A program made the translations under genes and the position numbers. Positions 6,031 through 11,087 of a DNA stretch of 12,418 bases are shown in pieces. Below the pieces are notes generated by a model. It ran no database searches. It saw only the letters and a list, made by a program, of their open reading frames with translations, and was not told the DNA's origin. Position 1 is the first letter of the stretch. Each line of letters starts with the position of its first letter. The stretch is from Bacteroidota bacterium. GTDB taxonomy: Bacteria; Bacteroidota; Bacteroidia; Chitinophagales; Saprospiraceae. The stretch spans positions 1 through 12,418 of the forward strand of contig JAGWYI010000059.1 of NCBI GenBank assembly GCA_018969455.1. Direction: 5' to 3'.

Positions 6031-6558
6031 TTATCCGTTGAACAGTTTTTCGAGCGAAATACCGCGTTGGCGTGCTATTTCAACCGGGCTACGCAGGCTT
6101 TGGAGTGCAGCGATGGTTGCTTTTACCACGTTGTGCGGGTTAGAAGAGCCCTGTGATTTGGCCAAAACGTCTTGAATACCGGCCATTTCCAATACTGCGC
6201 GCATGGCGCCACCGGCAATAACGCCAGTACCGTGTGCGGCGGGCTTGATCAATACGCGACCGGCATCAAATTTGCCATGTGCTTCATGAGGAATTGTACC
6301 ATTGAGGATGGGCACTTTAATCAGATTCTTTTCAGCGTCTTTTACCGCTTTGGATATGGCTTCTGAAACCTCACGTGCTTTACCAAGGCCTTGACCAATA
6401 GATCCTTTGCCATCGCCCACCACCACTACAGCGGCAAAGCTGAAGGTACGACCACCTTTGGTAACTTTAGCTACCCGGTTGAGAGCAACCAATTTTTCTT
6501 TGAGACCTGATTCTTCAGAAGTTCTGGAGTTGTCTCTATCTCTTTCTTGCTTAGCCAT
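6031..6558 (-). CDS. rpsE: 30S ribosomal protein S5
   Basis: S5 lies at the mRNA entry tunnel and takes part in translational accuracy and mRNA helicase activity of the 30S. The 175-residue protein has a polar N-terminal extension (MAKQERDRDNSRTSEESG), the double-stranded-RNA-binding-like domain at about 20-85 (KVTKGGRTFSFAAVVVVGDG, 31-50, then KGSIGQGLGKAREV), and the C-terminal domain with HEAHGKFDAGRVLIKPAAHG (91-110) and TGVIAGGAMRAVLEMAGI. The G-rich 47-61 loop is where fidelity and spectinomycin mutations occur in other species. It is 67 nt after rplR. There is no Shine-Dalgarno (GCTAAATCCA-ATG). Confidence 0.98.
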   Translation of the reverse strand: MAKQERDRDNSRTSEESGLKEKLVALNRVAKVTKGGRTFSFAAVVVVGDGKGSIGQGLGKAREVSEAISKAVKDAEKNLIKVPILNGTIPHEAHGKFDAGRVLIKPAAHGTGVIAGGAMRAVLEMAGIQDVLAKSQGSSNPHNVVKATIAALQSLRSPVEIARQRGISLEKLFNG

Positions 6559-6625
6559 TGGATTTAGCTAATTTGAATGAAAATATGAATGCTAGGCAGC
6601 AGAGCCGCTTTCGCGATGGATTTCT

Positions 6626-6973
6626 TTAGAATTGCAAGCCGCCTTCACGTGCGCCATCTGCCAGTGCTTTCACACGGCCATGGTACAAATAACCGCCACG
6701 GTCGAATTTTACTTGTTCAATACCGGCGTTTTTGGCTTTTTCGGCAACCAGTTTGCCTACTGCAATAGCTTGTTCGGTTTTGTTGCCCGAAATTCCTTCT
6801 TCGTGGGAGCTGGCGGCAACCAGCGTATGTCCTTTCAAATCGTCAATAATTTGGCAATAAATTGACTTATTGGAACGGTACACACACAAACGAGGACGTT
6901 CGTTGGTCCCGCTTACTTTTTTGCGGATGCGCAGGTGAATGCGCCGACGGCTTTGTTGTTTGGTACGTTTCAT
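6626..6973 (-). CDS. rplR: 50S ribosomal protein L18
   Basis: L18 binds 5S rRNA together with L5 and L25 and anchors it in the 50S central protuberance. The 115-residue form starting at ATG 6973 (MKRTKQQSRRRIHLRIRKKV) has the family basic N-terminus, then SGTNERPRLCVYRSNKSIYC at 21-40, QIIDDLKGHTLVAASS, and the C-terminal signature FDRGGYLYHGRVKALADGAR at 92-111. The frame is open upstream to 7015, but the 14 extra residues are not L18-like and the lower start is chosen. The 119-nt gap to rplF holds one of the best hairpins of the window. Confidence 0.97.
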   Translation of the reverse strand: MKRTKQQSRRRIHLRIRKKVSGTNERPRLCVYRSNKSIYCQIIDDLKGHTLVAASSHEEGISGNKTEQAIAVGKLVAEKAKNAGIEQVKFDRGGYLYHGRVKALADGAREGGLQF

Positions 6974-7032
6974 TGTTTGTGCTATTTTTATCGTTCCGAT
7001 TTCCGACCGGAACATCCATTTTTAACAAAAAT

Positions 7033-7080
7033 TGCCCTATAGATATGTTAAGCATGAATAATCCCATGCATCTATAGGCA
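7033..7080 (-). promoter_or_regulatory. Strong hairpin in rplF-rplR gap
   Basis: Arms nest in order: TGCC (7033-7036) with GGCA (7077-7080), a single bulged base at 7037, TATAGAT (7038-7044) with ATCTATA (7070-7076), a one-sided 7-nt bulge (7045-7051), then GCATG (7052-7056) with CATGC (7065-7069) around an 8-nt loop. This is 16 pairs in 48 nt. It begins 12 nt after the rplF stop and is 59 nt from the rplR start. No U tract follows directly in the mRNA (AAUUUUUG comes 1 nt later as a mixed run), so weak termination cannot be excluded. Function is inferred. Confidence 0.45.
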
Positions 7081-7092
7081 GAAACCCTGAGT

Positions 7093-7653
7093 TTATTTTT
7101 TACCTCCGGCAGTTTTACCTGCTTTACGGCGCAACTCTTCACCTTTAAATCGGATACCTTTTCCTTTATAAGGTTCTGGTTTCCGGAAGGAGCGAATTTT
7201 GGCACAAACTTGACCGAGCAACTCTTTGTCAATTCCTTCCAGGCGAATCAAAGGAGCCGAGCCTTTTTCCATGGCAGTGGTTACCTTCAGTTCATTGGGG
7301 ATTGAGAATATGATCGGGTGTGAATAGCCAAGGGTAAAAGTTACCATATTTCCTTGGTTTTCAACACGATAACCTACACCGACAACTTCCATTTCGCGTG
7401 TATAACCTTCGCTAACGCCCATAACCATGTTATTGAGCAAAGCGCGATAAAGGCCGTGCATTGCACGATGGCGTTTCTGATCGGTAGGGCGAGTTACGGT
7501 AACAGCGCCGTTTTCAACAGAAATTTTGATATCCGGATCTACCTTTTGCGAAAGTTGACCTTTTGGGCCCTTTACGGTAACCGTGTTATCGGTGGCAACC
7601 GAAACCTCCACTTTAGCGGGAAGTTGGATCGGCAATTTACCAATACGAGACAT
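7093..7653 (-). CDS. rplF: 50S ribosomal protein L6
   Basis: L6 sits near the GTPase-associated centre at the base of the L7/L12 stalk and stabilises the sarcin-ricin region. The 186-residue product has two tandem L6 alpha/beta domains: MSRIGKLPIQLPAKVEVSVA at 1-20 through about 80, and 88-170. The second domain ends with the signature PEPYKGKGIRFKGEELRRKA at 159-178, and the tail is basic (GKTAGGKK). The start is the ATG at 7653, 36 nt after the rpsH stop, with no Shine-Dalgarno (ACCAAGCTAT-ATG). The rpsH-rplF-rplR order is canonical. Confidence 0.98.
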   Translation of the reverse strand: MSRIGKLPIQLPAKVEVSVATDNTVTVKGPKGQLSQKVDPDIKISVENGAVTVTRPTDQKRHRAMHGLYRALLNNMVMGVSEGYTREMEVVGVGYRVENQGNMVTFTLGYSHPIIFSIPNELKVTTAMEKGSAPLIRLEGIDKELLGQVCAKIRSFRKPEPYKGKGIRFKGEELRRKAGKTAGGKK

Positions 7654-7689
7654 ATAGCTTGGTCAGTTTAACGTGACGAGTTGTTGATG

Positions 7690-8100
7690 TTAGTAAATGT
7701 AGCAAAGCAATTCGCCACCTACATTTTTTTCGCGGGCTTGTTTGTCGGTCAATACACCTTTCGAAGTAGACACGATCATAATGCCGAGGCCGTTAATGAT
7801 TCGCGGGATATCGCCTGCGCCGGAGAACTTGCGTAATCCGGGACGACTTACGCGAACCAATTCCTGAATAATAGGTTTTTTGGTAGACGGGTCGTATTTC
7901 AAAGCGATTTTAATCAGACCTTGTTTATGTTCGTCTGATTTATCTTCGAAAGTATATTTCAGAATATAACCCTGATCGTACAAGATTTCGGTGATCGACT
8001 TCTTGATTTTAGAAGCCGGAATCTCGACGATTCGATGTCCCGCCATCTGGGCATTGCGGATGCGGGTCAGAAAATCTGCTATCGGGTCAGTAACATGCAT
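7690..8100 (-). CDS. rpsH: 30S ribosomal protein S8
   Basis: S8 binds the central domain of 16S rRNA early in 30S assembly and, in E. coli, represses the spc operon at the rplE start. The 136-residue form from ATG 8100 begins MHVTDPIADFLTRIRNAQMA, the family N-terminus. The frame is open upstream to 8190, but that part overlaps rpsN and is not S8-like. The C-terminal rRNA-binding signature GLGIMIVSTSKGVLTDKQAR lies at 104-123 and includes the STS-x-G motif. The leader is very rich in CAA (8101-8128 in reverse), which should be unstructured. Confidence 0.97.
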   Translation of the reverse strand: MHVTDPIADFLTRIRNAQMAGHRIVEIPASKIKKSITEILYDQGYILKYTFEDKSDEHKQGLIKIALKYDPSTKKPIIQELVRVSRPGLRKFSGAGDIPRIINGLGIMIVSTSKGVLTDKQAREKNVGGELLCYIY

Positions 8101-8150
8101 TGTATTGAATGTTGTTTGTTGTTGGTTGTTCGAAAGCGAGCCTTCGAAAG
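8101..8150 (-). promoter_or_regulatory. TTCGAAAG repeat and CAA-rich leader of rpsH
   Basis: TTCGAAAG occurs twice (8129-8136 and 8143-8150), 6 nt apart. Because TTCGAA is palindromic, 8129-8134 and 8143-8148 can also pair as a 6-bp hairpin. In the mRNA it is followed by a purine/C-rich stretch with repeated CAA triplets right up to the rpsH ATG. Such a sequence should stay single-stranded and may serve as the ribosome landing site in place of a Shine-Dalgarno. The repeat is seen, the role inferred. Confidence 0.3.
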
Positions 8151-8152
8151 AA

Positions 8153-8422
8153 TTACCATGAAGCCTTTGTAACGCCAGGAATTTTTCCATCGAGCGCCAT
8201 TTGGCGGAATTTCACACGGCAGATACCGAATTTGCGCATATAACCTTTTGGTCGGCCGGTGAGCAGGCAGCGGTTGTGCAGGCGGATCGGATTTGCGTTG
8301 CGAGGGAGTTTGTCCAGTGCGTCAAAATCACCGGCTTCCTTAAGCTTTTTGCGGAGTTCAGCGTATTTTGCAACGGTACGCTGGCGTTTGAGTCCACGAG
8401 CAATGACTGATTTCTTTGCCAT
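8153..8422 (-). CDS. rpsN: 30S ribosomal protein S14, zinc-free long form
   Basis: S14 helps assemble the 30S head next to S3 and S10. The 89-residue protein is the long form (zinc-binding S14 is about 61 residues). It starts MAKKSVIARGLKRQRTVAKY, has a linker rich in charged residues, and carries the signature RLHNRCLLTGRPKGYMRKFG at 47-66 followed by ICRVKFR. The paired CxxC motifs of the zinc form are absent; only single cysteines remain at 52 and 68. It is 35 nt after rplE, and its stop is 52 nt before the rpsH start. Start context ATAGCGTAAA-ATG. Confidence 0.98.
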   Translation of the reverse strand: MAKKSVIARGLKRQRTVAKYAELRKKLKEAGDFDALDKLPRNANPIRLHNRCLLTGRPKGYMRKFGICRVKFRQMALDGKIPGVTKASW

Positions 8423-8457
8423 TTTACGCTATAATTCGATTGAGAGTGTGATGGTCT

Positions 8458-9006
8458 TTATTTTTTGAAAGGCATACCAATTTCTTTCAGCAGGGCGAAT
8501 GCTTCTGCGTCGGTATTGGCAGTTGTCACCATGGTTATATCCATACCCATGATTTTATTTACCTTTTCGATGTCAATTTCAGGGAAAATGATTTGTTCGG
8601 TGATTCCCATGGTGTAATTTCCACGGCCGTCGAACGACTTGTCATTGATGCCCCTGAAGTCGCGTACACGCGGCAGGGAGATGGTGATCAGGCGATCGAG
8701 GAATTCCCACATTCTTTCTCCTCTCAGGGTTACACGCACGCCGATCGGCATACCTTCGCGCAATTTAAAATTGGATACGGAAGTTTTAGCGCGTGTAGGA
8801 ACTGCTTTTTGACCAACAATGGTAGTGAGGTCTTGTGCAGCGATTTCGATCAGTTTTTTGTCGCCGGATGCTTCGCCAATACCCTGGTTGATGCAAATTT
8901 TTACCAATCGGGGCACTTGCATAACGGAGGTGTAGTTGAACTGCGCCATCAGTGCAGGCACTACTTGCTCCTGGTATTTAGTTTTAAGACGTGCTGTGTA
9001 TTTCAT
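8458..9006 (-). CDS. rplE: 50S ribosomal protein L5
   Basis: L5 binds 5S rRNA and forms the bridge with S13 to the P-site tRNA region. The 182-residue product starts MKYTARLKTKYQEQVVPALM. Signature regions are VPRLVKICINQGIGEA (31-46), VGQKAVPTRAKTSVSNFKLR (64-83), the EGMPIGVRVTLRGERMWEFL segment (84-103), and GRGNYTMGITEQIIFPEIDI near 127-146. The ATG at 9006 overlaps the rplX stop by one base (TGATG), which suggests translational coupling. A GTG at 9009 would add one residue, giving a 4-base overlap with rplX, but ATG fits the family. In E. coli the rplX-rplE boundary is where S8 represses; no matching structure is obvious here. Confidence 0.98.
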   Translation of the reverse strand: MKYTARLKTKYQEQVVPALMAQFNYTSVMQVPRLVKICINQGIGEASGDKKLIEIAAQDLTTIVGQKAVPTRAKTSVSNFKLREGMPIGVRVTLRGERMWEFLDRLITISLPRVRDFRGINDKSFDGRGNYTMGITEQIIFPEIDIEKVNKIMGMDITMVTTANTDAEAFALLKEIGMPFKK

Positions 9007-9350
9007 CACTTAATGATGTTTCCTGATTTTTTAAAATACCGAACGTTTTCGCCGTTCTCGTTTTTGCGTCCTACGCGGCTTGCTTCGCCTGTTTTGGGAT
9101 CAACAACCTGTAGGTTCGAGATATGGATTGGGGCGGAGACATCCTGGATGCCGCCTTCTTCCGTTTGTGTGGCTTTAACGTGCTTTTTTACAATATTAAG
9201 GCCATCCACGATTGCGCGTAATTTGTCGGGGAAAACCTGAATAACTTCACCGGTTTTGCCTTTGTCATCGCCGGCAATCACCATTACTGTATCACCGCGG
9301 CGGATGTGCAGTTTTTGCGTGAAGCGTTTGGATTTATTGTTCGTTGCCAT
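9006..9350 (-). CDS. rplX: 50S ribosomal protein L24
   Basis: L24 is an assembly initiator of the 50S that binds the 5' end of 23S rRNA near the exit tunnel. The 114-residue protein has the KOW motif at about 16-43 (IRRGDTVMVIAGDDKGKTGE, then VIQVFPDKL), followed by GLNIVKKHVKATQTEEGGI (50-68) and APIHISNLQVVDPKTGEASR at 73-92. The C-terminus (93-114) is polar and slightly longer than E. coli L24. Start at ATG 9350; context CCTCTATAACA-ATG. It is 64 nt after rplN, with a 15-pair hairpin ending 11 nt before the start, and it overlaps rplE by one base. Confidence 0.98.
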   Translation of the reverse strand: MATNNKSKRFTQKLHIRRGDTVMVIAGDDKGKTGEVIQVFPDKLRAIVDGLNIVKKHVKATQTEEGGIQDVSAPIHISNLQVVDPKTGEASRVGRKNENGENVRYFKKSGNIIK

Positions 9351-9361
9351 TGTTATAGAGG

Positions 9362-9401
9362 TTAATTTGACGCGTCTTTAGTGTTGACGCATCGAAATTA
9401 A
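9362..9401 (-). promoter_or_regulatory. Strongest hairpin of the window, rplN-rplX gap
   Basis: TTAATTT (9362-9368) pairs with AAATTAA (9395-9401). One base (9394) bulges, then 9369-9370 pair with 9392-9393, position 9371 pairs with 9391 as a G-U wobble in the mRNA, and GCGTC (9372-9376) pairs with GACGC (9386-9390) around a 9-nt loop. This makes 15 pairs in 40 nt. The G-U wobble exists only on the minus-strand RNA, which favours an RNA rather than DNA role. It begins 13 nt after the rplN stop and ends 11 nt before the rplX ATG. No U tract follows, so it is not an intrinsic terminator. Confidence 0.5.
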
Positions 9402-9414
9402 AAAATGCTCAATA

Positions 9415-9780
9415 TTAGAGTACTTCAGGCGCCAAAGACACAATACGCATGTAGTCTTTATCGCGGAGTTCGCGGGCCACCGGTCCGAAAATACGGGAAC
9501 CGCGTGGTTCGTCTGAAGCATTCAGCAGGACTACTGCATTGTCGTCGAAGCGAATGTAAGAACCGTCTTTACGGCGAATTTCTTTTTTGGTACGTACGAT
9601 AACGGCTTTGCTCACGATGCCTTTTTTCACACCGCCTGGAGACGCATCTTTTACTGTTACGACGATTTTGTCACCAACACTTGCATAGCGTTGGCGGGTG
9701 CTTCCGAGTACCCGGATGCAGAGTACTTCTTTTGCGCCGGAGTTATCGGCCACATTCAAACGAGACTCTTGCTGAATCAT
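9415..9780 (-). CDS. rplN: 50S ribosomal protein L14
   Basis: L14 lies on the 50S interface side, pairs with L19 and is the target of the silencing factor RsfS in other bacteria. The 121-residue product starts MIQQESRLNVADNSGAKEVL with the family signature, then CIRVLGSTRQRYASVGDKIV at 21-40, VKKGIVSKAVIVRTKKEIRR at 51-70, and the closing EPRGSRIFGPVARELRDKDY at 91-110. It is 76 nt after rpsQ; that gap has a GC-rich hairpin followed by an A-rich leader. No Shine-Dalgarno is visible (AAAAAGAGTC-ATG). Length and order are typical. Confidence 0.98.
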   Translation of the reverse strand: MIQQESRLNVADNSGAKEVLCIRVLGSTRQRYASVGDKIVVTVKDASPGGVKKGIVSKAVIVRTKKEIRRKDGSYIRFDDNAVVLLNASDEPRGSRIFGPVARELRDKDYMRIVSLAPEVL

Positions 9781-9804
9781 GACTCTTTTTTATTTTTCAG
9801 TGAG

Positions 9805-9840
9805 GGCCATACGTATCGCGATAAACGCGCGTGCCTGGCC
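9805..9840 (-). promoter_or_regulatory. GC-rich hairpin in rpsQ-rplN gap
   Basis: GGCCA (9805-9809) pairs with TGGCC (9836-9840), ACG (9811-9813) with CGT (9830-9832), and CGCG (9817-9820) with CGCG (9826-9829) around the loop ATAAA, with small interior bulges. It begins 16 nt after the rpsQ stop and ends 24 nt before the rplN ATG. The mRNA downstream is A-rich, not U-rich, so termination is unlikely. Function is inferred. Confidence 0.4.
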
Positions 9841-9856
9841 GGTAATTTTGAAAATC

Positions 9857-10120
9857 TTACTTCGCGCGTTCAACGATTTCCACCAGTCGCCAGCGTTTTT
9901 TCTTGCTGAGCGGGCGGGTTTCCATGATGCGTACAATGTCGCCTGTGTTGCAGGTGTTTTCTTCATCATGAGCAAAGAATTTGTTGGAGCGCTTTACGAA
10001 TTTACCATAGATAGGGTGCATCAGACGGCGCTCAACCTGAACTGCGATGGTTTTATCCATTTTATTGGAAACCACCACACCGGTTTTTGTTTTGCGAAGA
10101 TTTCTTACTAAATTTTCCAT
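9857..10120 (-). CDS. rpsQ: 30S ribosomal protein S17
   Basis: S17 is a primary binder of the 5' and central domains of 16S rRNA with an OB fold. The 87-residue product has MENLVRNLRKTKTGVVVSNK at 1-20, MDKTIAVQVERRLMHPIYGK at 21-40, and the conserved HDEENTCNTGDIVRIMETRP segment at 51-70, followed by LSKKKRWRLVEIVERAK, the family end. It lies 80 nt after rpmC. Start context AAACTGATAG-ATG, no Shine-Dalgarno. The protein is intact and of normal length. Confidence 0.98.
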   Translation of the reverse strand: MENLVRNLRKTKTGVVVSNKMDKTIAVQVERRLMHPIYGKFVKRSNKFFAHDEENTCNTGDIVRIMETRPLSKKKRWRLVEIVERAK

Positions 10121-10163
10121 CTATCAGTTTAGATGTAATTGTGTCAGGTTGAATGATTGAAGA

Positions 10164-10193
10164 GGTACTGGTTTAAAAAAGTACCGCATCGGT
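10164..10193 (-). promoter_or_regulatory. Two competing stems in rpmC-rpsQ gap
   Basis: GGTACT (10164-10169) pairs with AGTACC (10180-10185) around a 10-nt loop. An overlapping alternative pairs ACCG (10183-10186) with CGGT (10190-10193). The two cannot form together. The first begins 15 nt after the rpmC stop. The stems are short and may be chance; listed because this gap follows the same spacing as others. Confidence 0.25.
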
Positions 10194-10200
10194 TTTGGGC

Positions 10201-10461
10201 TTATTTCAATCGGCTGCGACGTTCGCGCAGTTTGGAGCGCATTTCCAGGTCTTCCGGGCTAAGCGCAGCCAATTCGCGGTTACGAACTTCGGTATGAAGG
10301 CGTGCGATGTTGCGGCGCAGGTCTCGGATTTCCATCGGATTTGCCAGGCCTTTTACCGCGTGGTCGAACTTCATTTGTTGAAGTTCTTGTTCCATGCTGT
10401 TGATGTTGGAAACGAGTTCCGCATCGGTCATTTCAGCCACGTTTATTTTATCCTTAGCCAT
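10201..10461 (-). CDS. rpmC: 50S ribosomal protein L29
   Basis: L29 lies by the polypeptide exit and, with L23, forms the docking site for SRP and trigger factor. It is an all-helical hairpin. The 86-residue product has MAKDKINVAEMTDAELVSNI at 1-20, the helix SMEQELQQMKFDHAVKGLAN at 22-41, and the signature NPMEIRDLRRNIARLHTEVR at 41-60. Most L29 proteins are about 60-70 residues; here the C-terminus adds about 20 charged residues (ELAALSPEDLEMRSKLRERR at 63-82), which would lie near the tunnel exit. It is 73 nt after rplP. Start context AGCTAATATC-ATG. Confidence 0.96.
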   Translation of the reverse strand: MAKDKINVAEMTDAELVSNINSMEQELQQMKFDHAVKGLANPMEIRDLRRNIARLHTEVRNRELAALSPEDLEMRSKLRERRSRLK

Positions 10462-10487
10462 GATATTAGCTTGTGTATGTGGTCAAA

Positions 10488-10525
10488 AAAATTGGAATCA
10501 GGGAAAAAGTGCCTGATGTACCAGG
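10488..10525 (-). promoter_or_regulatory. Attenuator-like alternative stems in rplP-rpmC gap
   Basis: ATCAGG (10497-10502) pairs with CCTGAT (10512-10517) around a 9-nt loop; in the mRNA it is followed within 4 nt by AA and a run of seven U residues (10484-10490), like a terminator. A second pairing, CCTG (10512-10515) with CAGG (10522-10525), shares the middle arm and would block the first, like an antiterminator. It starts 17 nt after the rplP stop (first stem). Stems are 6 and 4 pairs, so strength is low. Confidence 0.3.
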
Positions 10526-10534
10526 TTTTGGGTT

Positions 10535-10954
10535 TTAGCCTTCGAAGTCGTACCGTGTTACGGCTTTGCAGGCAATCGGCAGTTTTTGAGCGGCCAAACG
10601 AAGTGATTCGTAGGCGAGTTCTTCACTTACCCCTTCAATTTCGAAGAGGATACGGCCGGGTTGTACTTCTGCAACGTAGTGGTCGACAGCACCTTTACCT
10701 TTACCCATACGTACCTCTGCTGGTTTGGAGGTAAGGGGTTTATCGGGGAAAATGCGGATCCAAACTTTGCCCTCCCGTTTCATGTTACGGGTAAGGGCAA
10801 TACGCGCCGATTCAATTTGACGGCTTGTAATACGGCTGAATTCCATTGCTTTCAAGGCGAAAGAACCGAAAGAGATAGAGCTTCCTTTATAGGAAAGGCC
10901 GCGGTTACGTCCCTTGTGTTGTTTGCGATATTTCGTACGTCTTGGCTGAAGCAT
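10535..10954 (-). CDS. rplP: 50S ribosomal protein L16
   Basis: L16 organises the A-site region of the 50S and contacts tRNA; it is one of the last proteins to join. The 139-residue product starts MLQPRRTKYRKQHKGRNRGL and has the family segments FGSFALKAMEFSRITSRQIE (29-48), RMKREGKVW-like RNMKREGKVWIRIFPDKPLT (56-75) and KPAEVRMGKGKGAVDHYVAE (77-96). Arg82 in VRMGKGKG corresponds to the arginine that is hydroxylated in E. coli L16; whether that occurs here is unknown. It is 132 nt after rpsC. Start context CTAGCGCACA-ATG. Confidence 0.98.
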   Translation of the reverse strand: MLQPRRTKYRKQHKGRNRGLSYKGSSISFGSFALKAMEFSRITSRQIESARIALTRNMKREGKVWIRIFPDKPLTSKPAEVRMGKGKGAVDHYVAEVQPGRILFEIEGVSEELAYESLRLAAQKLPIACKAVTRYDFEG

Positions 10955-11043
10955 TGTGCGCTAGTTTTAAAAGCCTGTCGATCAATGTTTTAAAGTAAAT
11001 GCAACATCCTTTTTGCTAAGGGGCTGCAAAGGTACGCGGATTT

Positions 11044-11061
11044 GGCCATTGTCGCAAGGCC
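11044..11061 (-). promoter_or_regulatory. Compact hairpin in rpsC-rplP gap
   Basis: GGCC (11044-11047) pairs with GGCC (11058-11061), one base (11048) bulges, and TTG (11049-11051) pairs with CAA (11055-11057) around a 3-nt loop. Seven pairs in 18 nt. It begins 26 nt after the rpsC stop. The rest of this 132-nt gap (10955-11087) holds nothing else convincing: no promoter match and no Shine-Dalgarno near rplP. Confidence 0.3.
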
Positions 11062-11087
11062 TTATTCGCATACACTGGATTTTCGTT

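Noticed and set aside
9007..9009. GTG start for rplE
   Set aside because: It is directly next to an ATG that gives the usual MKYxARL N-terminus; GTG would add only one residue.
8593..9240. 215-codon plus-strand open frame across rplE and rplX
   Set aside because: Antisense to two clear ribosomal genes, no start signal and no family features.
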